From Pseudomonas taetrolens (lineage in GTDB: Bacteria > Pseudomonadota > Gammaproteobacteria > Pseudomonadales > Pseudomonadaceae): 64,000 nt of DNA. The stretch lies in contig NZ_LS483370.1 in NCBI RefSeq assembly GCF_900475285.1, positions 1,936,001 through 2,000,000 of the forward strand, read 5' to 3'. Shown one piece after another: positions 43,127-52,608 of the stretch (the first letter of the stretch is position 1; every line of letters starts with the position of its first letter). The notes under the pieces were generated by a model. The model did no database searches and had not been told where the DNA came from. It worked only from the letters and a program-made list of their open reading frames with translations. The position numbers and the translations under genes were made by a program.

Positions 43127-43750
43127 TCAGTTATTTGACATCACCACCATGACTTCGGCATCGGCGCCATCCTTGCTTTCAGCCAGATAAATATGGCCAA
43201 TAGCACTGTTGAAATAGGCTGTTTCGCGGCAACCGATACTGAGGGACTCGCCCGTTTCGAATTGAATACGTACACGACCTGATAGGACTACGGCGAACTC
43301 TTGTCCGGGGTGACGAATATAATCTTCGAACTGACTCAGTTCGCGCGCAAATATCCGCGCGTACATGGGCGTCATATTGCGCCCGGGGAAATCTCCCGCC
43401 ATCGGATGATATTCGTAATTGCCAGTGCTATAGCCCGCTGCGTTATCGATGGCAGAGCTGACCGCCGTAGGCTGCACAGCACCTGTATTTTCCGTTGAGG
43501 GACTGAAAAGCTGAGCGATGTCTACGCGCAGCGCGTGGGCCGCTGCTGCGAGTTTTTCGTAACTTACGGACACTTGCGCTAGTTCCATCTTCGACAAGGT
43601 CGACAGGGCTACACCTGAACGTTCAGACAGCTGCTTGAGTGTCAGCTTCTGTTTTTTACGGATAACGCGCAAGCGTGCACCTACTTGGGCGCGATCCATC
43701 AGAGGAGGGGCTTGGGGGGCCGAAGCTGGCGAGATTCGGTCAGAACTCAT
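43127..43750 (-). CDS. XRE-cupin transcriptional regulator
   Basis: 207 residues. An N-terminal helix-turn-helix (ARLRVIRKKQKLTLKQLSER, GVALSTLSKMELAQVSVSYE) is joined to a C-terminal cupin (about 115-200: FARELSQFEDYIRHPGQEFA, VVLSGRVRIQFETGESLSIG). XRE-cupin proteins control amine and amino-acid catabolism in Pseudomonas, with the ligand bound by the cupin. It is divergent from an FAD oxidase/RidA/YkvI operon and a 9-bp inverted repeat lies in between, so it most likely controls that operon. Confidence 0.9.
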   Translation of the reverse strand: MSSDRISPASAPQAPPLMDRAQVGARLRVIRKKQKLTLKQLSERSGVALSTLSKMELAQVSVSYEKLAAAAHALRVDIAQLFSPSTENTGAVQPTAVSSAIDNAAGYSTGNYEYHPMAGDFPGRNMTPMYARIFARELSQFEDYIRHPGQEFAVVLSGRVRIQFETGESLSIGCRETAYFNSAIGHIYLAESKDGADAEVMVVMSNN

Positions 43751-43825
43751 GCGGATTCTCTATCGTGCGGAAAAGCGATGTCTAGGGCTGAAGCAAGGAA
43801 TGGAATATTACCTCATGGTGATGGG

Positions 43826-43872
43826 TTGACGGGGTAATTCTCATATCTTACATTTCTCTTATGTGAGAATTA
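43826..43872 (+). promoter_or_regulatory. Promoter with overlapping inverted repeat for the FAD oxidase operon
   Basis: TTGACG (43826-43831), a 17-bp spacer and TACATT (43849-43854) form a good sigma70 promoter. A 9-bp inverted repeat TAATTCTCA (43835-43843) and TGAGAATTA (43864-43872) brackets the -10 element, the place expected for a repressor site. The divergent XRE-cupin protein is the obvious candidate. Confidence 0.55.
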
Positions 43873-43928
43873 TAAGAGCCAATGGAAGAGTCCTTCTTCC
43901 TTGCGGCGACAGGCAGGAGGTTTTCGGC

Positions 43929-45065
43929 ATGCACGGCAGCGAATGTTTCGATTTCGCCATCATCGGCGGCGGTATTGCAGGGGCCTCTCTGGCCTATCGC
44001 TTGGTTGGGCAAGCCAGCGTTGTAGTTCTAGAACGTGAGAGTCAGCCTGGTTATCACTCCACTGGGCGGTCCGCAGCCATGTTCATGGAGAGCTATGGAA
44101 CCCCACAGATCCAGGCGTTGACACGCGCCAGTCGGGCGTTTTATGAACATCCTCCAGCCGATTTTACCGAACATGCTCTGCTGGAGCCCCGTGGCTGCCT
44201 ATACGTAGCCGGCGCCGATCAACAGTCCTTGTTGAAAAAAACGTTCGAGGTCAGCCAGGCACAGGCGGGCAATGTTGCCTTGATAGACACCGCGCATGCG
44301 CTGGCCTTGGTGCCGTGTCTGAGGCCAGATGCAATTGCCGGGGCGATGCTCGAAACCGAAGCCCGTGACCTGGACGTGCACGCACTGCATCAAGGTTTTT
44401 TGCGAGCAATGCGCCGTGCGGGTGGGATTCTGCAGTGCGATGCCCAGCTAAGCAGTGCCACTCGTGAGGGAGGGCACTGGAAACTGACGCTGGCCGACGG
44501 TCGTCAATTGCGGGCACACAATCTAGTGAACGCTGCAGGTGCCTGGGCCGACCAGGTGGCGCAGCAATGCGGGGTGAAGACGATTGGGTTGCAACCCTGC
44601 CGGCGTACCGCATTTACTTTCGACGGCCCTGAGGGCGTAGATTTTTCACGCTGGCCTGCGGTGATAGGAATCGACGAAAGTTTTTACTTCAAGCCGGATG
44701 CCGGTCAACTCTTAGGTTCTCCAGCTAACGCTGACCCTGTCCCGGCGCAAGACGTGATGCCCGAAGAACTGGATATAGCCACCGGGATTTATCACATCGA
44801 AGCTGCTACCACCTTAACCATCCGGCGCCCACGCCACACGTGGGCGGGGTTGCGCTCGTTCGTGAGCGATGGCGATCTGGTGGTTGGTTGGGACGACCAG
44901 TGCGAAGGTTTCTTTTGGCTCGCCGCTCAGGGGGGGTATGGCATCCAGTCTGCGGCAGGTGTTTCGCAACTTGCCTGCGCCCAACTGCTGGATCAGCCTT
45001 TGCCCGAAGCGTTGCGCAGCCACGGTGTAGATCCACAGCGCTTATCCCCTGGTCGTTTGCGTTAA
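43929..45065 (+). CDS. FAD-dependent D-amino-acid/glycine oxidase-like protein
   Basis: 378 residues from the ATG at 43929, eight nt after AGGAGG. FAD motif DFAIIGGGIAGASLAYRLVG at residues 9-28, VLERESQPGYHSTGRSAAMF, a second nucleotide-contact region LVNAAGAWADQVAQQCGVK and a C-terminal GYGIQSAAGVSQLACAQLL: the DAO family. Downstream genes encode RidA (imine deaminase) and a YkvI-like transporter. An oxidase that makes reactive imines, RidA to hydrolyse them and a carrier would form a small amino-acid catabolic unit; the substrate is unknown. Confidence 0.85.
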   Translation: MHGSECFDFAIIGGGIAGASLAYRLVGQASVVVLERESQPGYHSTGRSAAMFMESYGTPQIQALTRASRAFYEHPPADFTEHALLEPRGCLYVAGADQQSLLKKTFEVSQAQAGNVALIDTAHALALVPCLRPDAIAGAMLETEARDLDVHALHQGFLRAMRRAGGILQCDAQLSSATREGGHWKLTLADGRQLRAHNLVNAAGAWADQVAQQCGVKTIGLQPCRRTAFTFDGPEGVDFSRWPAVIGIDESFYFKPDAGQLLGSPANADPVPAQDVMPEELDIATGIYHIEAATTLTIRRPRHTWAGLRSFVSDGDLVVGWDDQCEGFFWLAAQGGYGIQSAAGVSQLACAQLLDQPLPEALRSHGVDPQRLSPGRLR

Positions 45066-45094
45066 TCATTCATTCTAAAGAAGAGGCCCGTGCC

Positions 45095-45472
45095 ATGACT
45101 GACAGTCTTCAGCGATACCCCAGCCATCTGCCTTACCCGTTTTCAAAAGCCATTCGGGTGGGGGGATTCTTGTTTCTTTCCGGGCAAATACCGATGAATC
45201 CCGAGGGGGAGGTGGTACACGGCGATATCCGAGAGCAAACCGAGGCTGCGATGGCGCGTATCGGCGAGACCCTGGCCGAATGTGGCGCAGGTTTTGATCA
45301 GGTGGTGAAAGCAACGGTTTGGTTGACCGATATGCAACATTTTGCCGGTTTCAATGAGGTGTACAAGCGCCACTTCCAGAACGGATTCCCGGTGCGCTCT
45401 ACCGTCAGCGCCCAATTGGCGCTGGGGGTTGATGTGGAAATTGAAGTTCAGGCCTGGGTCGGCGCCGACTAA
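45095..45472 (+). CDS. RidA-family imine/enamine deaminase
   Basis: 125 residues from the ATG at 45095, preceded by AAGAAGAGG. It has AIRVGGFLFLSGQIPMNPEG, VKATVWLTDMQHFAGFNEVY and FPVRSTVSAQLALGVDVEIE; the Arg in the last motif is the residue that holds the substrate carboxylate in active RidA proteins. A longer frame overlapping the oxidase exists but is not needed. It probably clears the imine made by the upstream oxidase. Confidence 0.9.
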   Translation: MTDSLQRYPSHLPYPFSKAIRVGGFLFLSGQIPMNPEGEVVHGDIREQTEAAMARIGETLAECGAGFDQVVKATVWLTDMQHFAGFNEVYKRHFQNGFPVRSTVSAQLALGVDVEIEVQAWVGAD

Positions 45473-45569
45473 CCCACGTCAGTCCGTTTTGCCATCGTTA
45501 TGTCCTGGCCGGGATGTGAAGGGTGGCCCCCTCAGTACCCATAACAAAAATAACTCGAGGCAAATCCTC

Positions 45570-46625
45570 ATGAAAGAAAGTCTGAAAATAGCCGGTGCAT
45601 TTGTCGGTGTTATCGTCGGCGCAGGATTTGCCTCTGGTCGGGAACTGTTGCTGATGTTCGTGGATTTTGGCGTCTGGGGACTGCTTGGAGCAGTGATCAG
45701 CGCTGCGCTCTTCACTTTTCTCGGGATGGTGTTGGCGGGCATGGGCAGCAGACTTCGGGCAAAGTCCCATAAGGACGTGGTGTATGCCCTGTGCGGACGC
45801 TACTTGGGCAGCTTTGTCGACCTGATGATCACTTTTTTCATGTTTGCGGTGACCGTGGTTATGTTGGCCGGTGGCGGCGCCTTGCTGGAGCAACAGTTCG
45901 GTATCCCTGCCATATCCGGTAGCGTAGCGGTGACCCTGATTGTGGTCGCCATTGTGTGCCTGGATGTGCACAAGGTCATTGGTCTGATCAGCGCAGTCAC
46001 TCCGCTTTTGATCCTGACGGCGGTAGCCGTGGCCGTATATGGAGTCGCTACCCGGGACTTGAGTTTCGGCGAACTGAATCAACTGGCCAGCCAGCAAAGT
46101 GCCGGGGCGAGTCATTGGCTGCTGGGGGCGTTTTTGTACGTGTCTTACAACATCGTGGCCGGAGTGCCGATTCTGGCAATTATGGGCGGGGCTGCGAAAT
46201 CCGAGAAACAGGCTATCTGGGGCGGTATTTTGGGGGGGGCGATACTGGGGCTGCTGATGTTGGTGATGAGCCTGGGGTTATTGTCACGCCTGGACAGTGT
46301 GGCTGACCTGCCAATGCCGATGTTGTCCATCGCCACGGAAATCTCGCCGGTCCTTGGGCTGTTGATGGCGTTGATCATTTTCTTGATGATTCTCAACACG
46401 GCCGTCGGCACCTTGTATTCCTTTTCGGCTCGGCTGCTGCCTGCGGGCACCCGTAAATTCCGCCTTGGCTCAGTCGCCGCTGGCGCACTGGCCTTCGTCG
46501 GTAGTTTGGTCGGGTTTATCAGTCTGGTCGGCCAGGTTTATCCGCTCTTTGGCTACTTGGGCTTTTTGTTGATTGGCGCTGTGGTGATTGGTTGGTTACG
46601 CATAGGGCGCTTGGCTCAAGCCTGA
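45570..46625 (+). CDS. YkvI-like membrane transporter
   Basis: 351 residues with about ten membrane helices (FVGVIVGAGFASGRELLLMF at the N-terminus, LGAFLYVSYNIVAGVPILAI in the middle). The N-terminal GAGFASGRE resembles the unwound first helix of LeuT-fold carriers, and the protein fits the uncharacterised YkvI group. It is the last gene of the oxidase/RidA operon and is a fair candidate for amino-acid transport. Confidence 0.78.
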   Translation: MKESLKIAGAFVGVIVGAGFASGRELLLMFVDFGVWGLLGAVISAALFTFLGMVLAGMGSRLRAKSHKDVVYALCGRYLGSFVDLMITFFMFAVTVVMLAGGGALLEQQFGIPAISGSVAVTLIVVAIVCLDVHKVIGLISAVTPLLILTAVAVAVYGVATRDLSFGELNQLASQQSAGASHWLLGAFLYVSYNIVAGVPILAIMGGAAKSEKQAIWGGILGGAILGLLMLVMSLGLLSRLDSVADLPMPMLSIATEISPVLGLLMALIIFLMILNTAVGTLYSFSARLLPAGTRKFRLGSVAAGALAFVGSLVGFISLVGQVYPLFGYLGFLLIGAVVIGWLRIGRLAQA

Positions 46626-46728
46626 TTGATATTGACGTATTGAGCCCAAAAAGCGATCAGGACGATCAGTGCCGATAACGGCAAAGTTGGTTCGACGATT
46701 GTTGTCTACCTGGACTTCGAAAACAGAA

Positions 46729-46802
46729 CACCCTGCGAAAACGTAGCTCTCGCAGGGTGCGGGGTGACCATTTCATTAAGCCCCGGAGATTGTCCGGGGC
46801 TT
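46729..46802 (-). terminator. Two hairpins downstream of the small hypothetical gene
   Basis: Read on the minus strand, AAGCCCCGGA/TCCGGGGCTT (46778-46802) comes first, then CACCCTGCGA/TCGCAGGGTG (46729-46759), the second followed by TTCTGTTTTC. They would end the transcript of the gene at 46822-47151 and may also stop readthrough from the YkvI-like gene. Confidence 0.6.
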
Positions 46803-46821
46803 GTTCATATGGCGGGGGTTA

Positions 46822-47151
46822 TCAGCTGTAGCTGTTAACTTTGACCAGAGACGGCTCGGATTTGGCCTTCTCCCAGGTCAGGGTCAAGGTTTGCAGCACA
46901 CGCGCCATGTAATCGGTATCGGCGGCAGCTTTCTTGCCCACGTAGCCCTGGCCACGACGGTACATTTTGAGATGGGCACGCATTTGTGGGCGGTCCTTCT
47001 CGAATGGGGTTTCTTCCTTGCAAGATGTCACAGTATCGATCCGAACATCACCGGCTTCGCTGATCCACAGAATGTGGTCATCAAGCGTGTCTTTCTGGGC
47101 GGCGAACAGTCGAGCCAGCTCATTAACAGTCGGTTGGTTATTCAGGTTCAT
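46822..47151 (-). CDS. Conserved-looking hypothetical protein
   Basis: 109 residues from the ATG at 47151, which has AAGGAG seven nt upstream; an ATG 18 bp earlier has none. The product (MNLNNQPTVNELARLFAAQK at the N-terminus, then DDHILWISEAGDVRIDTV and YMARVLQTLTLTWEKAKSEP) is soluble, charged and without a motif I recognise. Good ribosome site, terminator and normal composition argue that it is a real gene. Function not known. Confidence 0.75.
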   Translation of the reverse strand: MNLNNQPTVNELARLFAAQKDTLDDHILWISEAGDVRIDTVTSCKEETPFEKDRPQMRAHLKMYRRGQGYVGKKAAADTDYMARVLQTLTLTWEKAKSEPSLVKVNSYS

Positions 47152-47809
47152 CGTTAACTCCTTGACCATGTATTGATCTGTCTAATTGATTCGCGCAACT
47201 GCAGATGCAGCGCTACGTAGTGTCCATCTAAAGCAGATCCGGCCTTGAGTTCGTCACATGTAGTCGTAAAATCAGGCACTACATTCAAAGCGTGAAGCGA
47301 GGGGAGCCGCGTGAACCAGGATGCCTTGGGTGACATGACGCATCAGCCACAAGCCTCTTGAGGACGTTTCGCCAGCCTCTCTCGCCCTAAACCCGGACGA
47401 ACAAGCCAGTTCGGCTTCATCAATTCTGCCTTGTGGGCAGTACCTATCCCGGAACAGCCCGACAGCTCGTCGAGCATGCATGCAACAACCCTTTCCAGTG
47501 CTTCCGGTGGGGAAGACGTCTGCATAATGCTGGGTGAAATTCACCCCGTCAACACATATGTAGTGTTTATTTTTGCTCACTACATATGTGACCAGCGGGT
47601 CGCTTTTCAGCATGCCGGTCATCCCTCGGGACGCCCGCAGCGCCTTGAGAACACAGGTGTTGGTCGTGTGTTATCGGGTCGTTTTTAAGCGTGTCCTTTC
47701 GCCCGCAGGTTGATGCCTGGCAGCTGGCAGTTGGCCCCGCAGGACAAATCCATGGGCAGGCGCTCGCTCTGTTAATATCCGGGCTTTGAAATTGACCAAG
47801 AGGTGCACC
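47152..47809. other. Gene-poor stretch before selD
   Basis: About 650 bp without a gene I can support. Short frames on the minus strand (for example 47343-47525) have no ribosome sites worth trusting and no known domain; they may be decayed coding sequence. The stretch includes the perfect inverted repeat at 47553-47590 and related TACGTAGTG/CACTACAT fragments near 47212 and 47274. Confidence 0.5.
47553..47590. repeat. Perfect 13-bp inverted repeat
   Basis: CACATATGTAGTG, a 12-nt spacer (TTTATTTTTGCT), then CACTACATATGTG. The arms are low in GC compared with the surroundings. It could be a hairpin, a pair of operator half-sites, or a trace of an element end. Confidence 0.7.
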
Positions 47810-48844
47810 ATGAGCGAGCCGATTCGCCTGACCCAGTACAGCCACGGAGCAGGTTGCGGCTGCAAGATCTCACCTCAGGTGCTGGAAGTGATTCTTGCCG
47901 GCAGCGGCGCGCAGAATCTTGACCCTAAGCTCTGGGTCGGCAATGCATCGCGCGATGACGCGGCCGTGTATGCGCTGGACGAGGAGCGGGGCGTGGTGTC
48001 GACCACGGACTTCTTCATGCCGATCGTCGATGATCCTTATGATTTCGGGCGCATTGCCGCCACCAATGCCATCAGTGATATCTACGCCATGGGCGGTGAT
48101 CCGTTGATGGCCATTGCCATTTTGGGCTGGCCAGTACATTTGCTGGCGCCGGAAGTCGCCCGTGAAGTGATCCGCGGTGGCCGCGCCGTGTGCGATGAGG
48201 CCGGTATTCCCCTGGCGGGCGGCCACTCGATTGACACACCGGAGCCGATCTTCGGTCTGGCCGTCACGGGGGTGGTCAACAAGCGACAGATGAAACGCAA
48301 CGACACTGCCACCGCCGGCTGCTTGCTGTACCTGACCAAGCCCTTGGGCATCGGCGTGCTCACCACCGCCGAGAAGAAAGGCAAGCTGCGCACCGAAGAC
48401 GTGGGCGTGGCGCGGGACTGGATGTGCACCCTGAACAAGATCGGCAGCCAGTTTGCCAAGCTGGAGGGCATCACCGCGATGACCGACGTCACCGGCTTCG
48501 GTCTGCTTGGCCACCTGGTGGAAATGGCAGACGGCAGCGGCCTCACGGCGCGTATCGAATATGCCCGGGTGCCGCAACTGGCCTCGGTTGAGTACTACCT
48601 GGAGCAAGGCTGTGTGCCCGGGGGTACGTTGCGCAACTTTGACAGTTACGCGAGCAAGCTGTCGCCACTGCAACCGCTGCACAAACTGGTGCTGTGTGAC
48701 CCGCAAACCAGCGGTGGCCTGCTGGTTGCCGTCACGCCGGAGGGCAACGAGGCGTTCCTGAAAGTGGCCGCTGAGCATGGCTTGAACCTTGAGCCGATTG
48801 GTCAACTGGTTGAGCGACAGACACACGCGGTTGAGGTTTCATGA
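47810..48844 (+). CDS. selD: Selenide, water dikinase
   Basis: 344 residues from the ATG at 47810, where [20 protein letters not shown] matches the start of E. coli SelD. The glycine-rich GAGCGCK loop has Cys at the catalytic position (no in-frame TGA, so not a selenoprotein); [39 protein letters not shown] and DPQTSGGLL follow. It makes selenophosphate for selenouridine and perhaps selenocysteine. Its TGA overlaps the next ATG by 4 bp. Confidence 0.96.
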   Translation: MSEPIRLTQYSHGAGCGCKISPQVLEVILAGSGAQNLDPKLWVGNASRDDAAVYALDEERGVVSTTDFFMPIVDDPYDFGRIAATNAISDIYAMGGDPLMAIAILGWPVHLLAPEVAREVIRGGRAVCDEAGIPLAGGHSIDTPEPIFGLAVTGVVNKRQMKRNDTATAGCLLYLTKPLGIGVLTTAEKKGKLRTEDVGVARDWMCTLNKIGSQFAKLEGITAMTDVTGFGLLGHLVEMADGSGLTARIEYARVPQLASVEYYLEQGCVPGGTLRNFDSYASKLSPLQPLHKLVLCDPQTSGGLLVAVTPEGNEAFLKVAAEHGLNLEPIGQLVERQTHAVEVS

Positions 48845-49935
48845 TGGTTCATGACATCACCGACTTCCGCGAACTGTTCCTCAATGATCGGCCCATGATG
48901 GATACCCGTGCGCCGATTGAATTCCTCAAAGGCGCATTCCCCGGCGTGCTCAACCTGCCGCTGATGACCGACCACGAGCGCGAGCGCGTGGGTACCTGCT
49001 ACAAGCAGCAAGGGCAGCAGGCTGCGGTGATCCTGGGGCATCAACTGGTGTCGGGCCAGACCAGGGCCGAGCGTCTTCAGGCCTGGGCCGATTTTGCCCG
49101 GGCCAACCCCGAGGGATGCCTGTACTGCTTTCGTGGCGGCATGCGCTCGCAAATCGTCCAGCAGTGGCTCAAACAGGACGCCGGCATCGACTACCCGCGT
49201 GTTACCGGCGGCTATAAGGCGCTGCGTACGTTTCTGATTCAAACCGTCGACGACGCGGTCGAGCAGTGCGATTTACTCGTGCTCGGCGGGATGACCGGCA
49301 CCGGAAAAACCGACGTGCTGGTGCAGCTCGACAATGCACTGGACCTGGAAGGTCATGCCAATCACCGGGGGTCGAGTTTCGGCAAACGGGCGACCGGGCA
49401 GCCGACGAACATCGACTTTGAGAACCGGCTGGCCATTGATGTCCTGAAAAAACGCGCCAACGGTCACCAGCAATTTGTGCTTGAGGACGAGAGCCGTACC
49501 GTGGGCAGTTGCGCGTTGCCGTTGCCGCTCTATCAACGCATGCAGAACGCACCGATGGTGTGGCTTGAAGACAGCCTTGAAAGCCGCGTTGAGCGCATCC
49601 TGCGAGATTACGTGGTGGAGTTGAACGCCGAGTTCATCGACAAGAACGGGGAGCACGGTTTCGCGCTGTTTTCCCGTCGGTTGCTCGACAGCCTGTCGAA
49701 TATTCAGCGCCGCCTTGGCGGTGAACGTTACCAGCGTCTGCAGGCGGTGATGGAAGCCGCACTGGGTGAGCAGGCCAGCTGCGGTTCGGTGGACTTGCAC
49801 CGGGTCTGGATCGAAGCCTTGCTGCGCGAATATTACGATCCGATGTACGCCTTTCAGCGCGAGAAGAAAGGCGCGCGCATCGCCTTTGCCGGCGATCAGG
49901 CCGCGGTGCTGGCGTATCTGCGTCAGCAGGGCTGA
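48841..49935 (+). CDS. mnmH: tRNA 2-selenouridine synthase
   Basis: 364 residues. An N-terminal rhodanese domain has the catalytic Cys in [18 protein letters not shown], and a P-loop ATP/GTP-binding domain follows ([20 protein letters not shown]). This is the full MnmH (SelU/YbbB) layout. It replaces sulfur by selenium in 2-thiouridine at the wobble position of some tRNAs, using selenophosphate from the coupled selD product. Confidence 0.95.
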   Translation: MMVHDITDFRELFLNDRPMMDTRAPIEFLKGAFPGVLNLPLMTDHERERVGTCYKQQGQQAAVILGHQLVSGQTRAERLQAWADFARANPEGCLYCFRGGMRSQIVQQWLKQDAGIDYPRVTGGYKALRTFLIQTVDDAVEQCDLLVLGGMTGTGKTDVLVQLDNALDLEGHANHRGSSFGKRATGQPTNIDFENRLAIDVLKKRANGHQQFVLEDESRTVGSCALPLPLYQRMQNAPMVWLEDSLESRVERILRDYVVELNAEFIDKNGEHGFALFSRRLLDSLSNIQRRLGGERYQRLQAVMEAALGEQASCGSVDLHRVWIEALLREYYDPMYAFQREKKGARIAFAGDQAAVLAYLRQQG

Positions 49936-50137
49936 CCCGCAACAGGCAGGTTCGGGCGCCCGTCCCGGCGCTTGTGCAGGCGCATGCTGGCCTGCAGTTA
50001 ACCGGCCTGTCGGCCATTGGCCAAAACAGTCAGCCAGCTTGCGCGGTTTGACCATTGTTGCAGAGCCTTCGCAGGGCGATTATCAGCAGGATTTTTCAAC
50101 GGTTCCCATCCTAAAAAAAGACCGAGGGATTCTGCTG

Positions 50138-51802
50138 ATGCGCGATTATCTGACCGAGATGACCGACTTTGACTACCCGCGTACGGTGGCCAGCGCACTG
50201 GACGGCCATTTGGCGGCACTCAATGCCTGTATCGAATGCTGCGACCGACACGCCTTGCCAGGGCGTATTGCGTTGTTCTGGGAAGGCCGCGATGCCAGTA
50301 GCGCGACCTACACCTTCACTGACTTGCAGGGCAAGGCCGCACGCTTTGCCAATTTCCTGCTCGCCCAGGGCATCAAGCGTGGTGACAAAGTGGCGGGCTT
50401 GCTGCCGCGCAATGTCGAGTTGCTGGTGGTCGCCTTGGCCGCCTGGCGTATCGGTGCCATCTACCAGCCGCTGTTCACGGCGTTTGGTCCCAAAGCCATC
50501 GAACATCGGCTTAACAGTTCAGGCGCGGCGCTGGTGGTCACCGATGCGGTCAACCGCCCCAAACTCAGTGAGGTCAACGCCTGCCCTGCGATCGTCACCG
50601 TAGCGGGCGCCAAAGGGCAGGGCCTGGTGCGCGGTGATTTCAGTTTCTGGGCTGAACTGGACAACTATTCGGCGATCTGTGAACCCGTCATGCTGACTGG
50701 CGAAGATCCGTTTCTGCTGATGTTCACCTCGGGCACGACGGGCCCGGCCAAGCCGCTGCTGGTGCCGCTCAAGGCCATTGTCGCCTTTCAGAGTTATACC
50801 CGCGATGCCGTGGATTTGCGCCCGGAAGACGCGTTCTGGAACCTGGCTGATCCGGGCTGGGCCTATGGCATTTATTTCGGCATCGCCGGGCCGTTGTCCA
50901 TGGGGCATCCGATTACGTTCTACGATGGCCCGTTCACGGTTGAAAGCACCTGTCGGGTGATCAACAAGTACAGCATTACCAACCTGACCGGCTCGCCAAC
51001 GGCGTATCGCATGCTGATCGCCGCCGGGGAGGGGTTTGCCGGCAAAATCAAAGGCCGCCTGCGCGCGGTGAGCAGTGCCGGCGAGCCGTTGAACCCGGAA
51101 GTGATCCGCTGGTTCGCCGAGCAGCTGGACGTCACCATCCATGACCACTATGGCCAGACCGAAATCGGCATGGTGCTGTGCAATCACCACGGGCTGGCGC
51201 ATCCGGTGCACATGGGGGCTGCCGGCTTCGCCTCGCCGGGTCACCGGATCGTGGTGCTCGACGACAACCATCAGGAACTGCCGGTGGGTCAGCCAGGGAT
51301 TCTGGCCGTCGATCGCAGCCAGTCACCGATGTGCTGGTTCAATGGCTATGAAGGTTTCAACACCAAGGCTTTTGTCGGCGATTACTACTTGAGCGGCGAT
51401 ACCGTGGAGCTGAACGTCGACGGCAGCATCAGCTTTGTCGGACGCAGTGATGATGTGATCACGACCTCCGGTTACCGGGTAGGGCCCTTTGATGTGGAAA
51501 GCGCTTTGATCGAGCACCCGGCCGTGGTCGAGGCTGCCGTAGTCGGCAAGCCGGACCCCGAGCGCACCGAACTGGTCAAAGCTTTTGTGGTGCTGAGCCC
51601 GCACTACCTCGGGGATGCGCAACTGGCTGAAACCCTGCGCCTGCATGTGCGCCAGCGTCTCGCGGCGCATGCCTATCCGCGTGAAATCGAATTTGTCAGC
51701 GAGCTGCCGAAAACCCCGAGCGGAAAGCTGCAGCGCTTTATTTTGCGCAATCAGGAAATCGCCAAGGCCGAACTGGCTGCAAACGCCAACGTCACGGCTT
51801 AA
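50138..51802 (+). CDS. AMP-dependent acyl-CoA synthetase
   Basis: 554 residues from the ATG at 50138; the frame is open far upstream into mnmH but that part is a shadow. Adenylation motifs: MFTSGTTGPAKPLLVPLK, the middle HDHYGQTEIGMVLCNHHG, and GRSDDVITTSGYRVGPFDVE before the C-terminal Lys in PKTPSGKLQRFI. Gene order with the next four matches the P. putida PP_2213-2217 operon (short/branched-chain acid activation), as recalled. Likely activates short or branched carboxylic acids as CoA esters. Confidence 0.88.
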   Translation: MRDYLTEMTDFDYPRTVASALDGHLAALNACIECCDRHALPGRIALFWEGRDASSATYTFTDLQGKAARFANFLLAQGIKRGDKVAGLLPRNVELLVVALAAWRIGAIYQPLFTAFGPKAIEHRLNSSGAALVVTDAVNRPKLSEVNACPAIVTVAGAKGQGLVRGDFSFWAELDNYSAICEPVMLTGEDPFLLMFTSGTTGPAKPLLVPLKAIVAFQSYTRDAVDLRPEDAFWNLADPGWAYGIYFGIAGPLSMGHPITFYDGPFTVESTCRVINKYSITNLTGSPTAYRMLIAAGEGFAGKIKGRLRAVSSAGEPLNPEVIRWFAEQLDVTIHDHYGQTEIGMVLCNHHGLAHPVHMGAAGFASPGHRIVVLDDNHQELPVGQPGILAVDRSQSPMCWFNGYEGFNTKAFVGDYYLSGDTVELNVDGSISFVGRSDDVITTSGYRVGPFDVESALIEHPAVVEAAVVGKPDPERTELVKAFVVLSPHYLGDAQLAETLRLHVRQRLAAHAYPREIEFVSELPKTPSGKLQRFILRNQEIAKAELAANANVTA

Positions 51803-51830
51803 TTGTCAGGATTAGAGTTCAGGAACCCTC

Positions 51831-52598
51831 ATGCAAATTGAAAACAAGGTGTTTATCGTCACAGGTGGTGCTTCGGGACTGGGCGCTGCCACGGCCGAGA
51901 TGTTGATCAAGGCTGGCGCCCGGGTGATGCTGGTCGACATGAATGCTGAGGCGGTGGCGGCTCAGGCCGCCAGGCTGGGGGATCATGCCTGCAGCGCGGT
52001 CGCCGATATCAGTCAGGCGCAGGCGGCCCAGGCGGCCGTTGACGCCACGGTAGCAGCATTTGGCGGGGTGAACGGGCTGGTCAATTGCGCGGGCATTGTG
52101 CGCGGCGAAAAGATTCTCGGCAAAAACGGTCCGCACGCCCTGGAGAGTTTCAGCCAGGTGATAAATGTCAACCTGGTGGGCAGCTTCAACATGCTGCGTC
52201 TGGCCGCTGCGGCCATCGCTGAAACCACCGCTGACGCCGATGGCGAACGCGGCGTTATCATCAATACGGCTTCGGTTGCCGCCTTTGATGGCCAGATCGG
52301 CCAGGCGGCATACGCTGCTTCCAAAGGCGCCATCGCCAGCCTGACCTTGCCCGCAGCCCGCGAGCTGGCGCGCTTCGGGATTCGGGTGATGACCATTGCT
52401 CCCGGTATTTTTGAAACGCCGATGATGGCCGGCATGACGCCTGAAGTACGTGACTCGCTGGCTGCCGGTGTGCCGTTCCCGCCGCGTCTTGGCAAGCCTG
52501 CCGAGTACGCATCACTGGTGCGGCATATCCTTGAAAACAGCATGCTCAATGGTGAGGTGATCCGTCTCGACGGTGCCTTGCGCATGGCCGCCAAATAG
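51831..52598 (+). CDS. SDR 3-hydroxyacyl-CoA dehydrogenase type 2 (HSD10-like)
   Basis: 255 residues. FIVTGGASGLGAATAEMLIK, the NCAG loop, an insertion with GERGVIINTASVAAFDGQIG and catalytic AAYAASKGAIASLTLPAARE, followed by MTIAPGIFETPMMAGM: the HSD17B10 pattern. This enzyme class oxidises 2-methyl-3-hydroxybutyryl-CoA in isoleucine breakdown and other short hydroxyacyl-CoAs. Equivalent to fadB2x of P. putida by position. Confidence 0.88.
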   Translation: MQIENKVFIVTGGASGLGAATAEMLIKAGARVMLVDMNAEAVAAQAARLGDHACSAVADISQAQAAQAAVDATVAAFGGVNGLVNCAGIVRGEKILGKNGPHALESFSQVINVNLVGSFNMLRLAAAAIAETTADADGERGVIINTASVAAFDGQIGQAAYAASKGAIASLTLPAARELARFGIRVMTIAPGIFETPMMAGMTPEVRDSLAAGVPFPPRLGKPAEYASLVRHILENSMLNGEVIRLDGALRMAAK

Positions 52599-52608
52599 GA
52601 GGTTTGAA

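Noticed and set aside
44840..45094. Longer RidA start overlapping the oxidase gene
   Set aside because: The ATG at 45095 gives a normal RidA length and N-terminus.
47272..47622. 116-codon minus-strand ORF in the gap before selD
   Set aside because: No ribosome site, no recognised domain, and competing frames; may be decayed coding DNA but not supported as a gene.
47810..48844. Selenocysteine in SelD
   Set aside because: The catalytic loop GAGCGCK has a Cys codon and there is no in-frame TGA, so the gene is a Cys-type SelD.
49766..50137. Longer start of the acyl-CoA synthetase inside mnmH
   Set aside because: The sequence is a shadow of mnmH; the ATG at 50138 begins a normal synthetase N-terminus.
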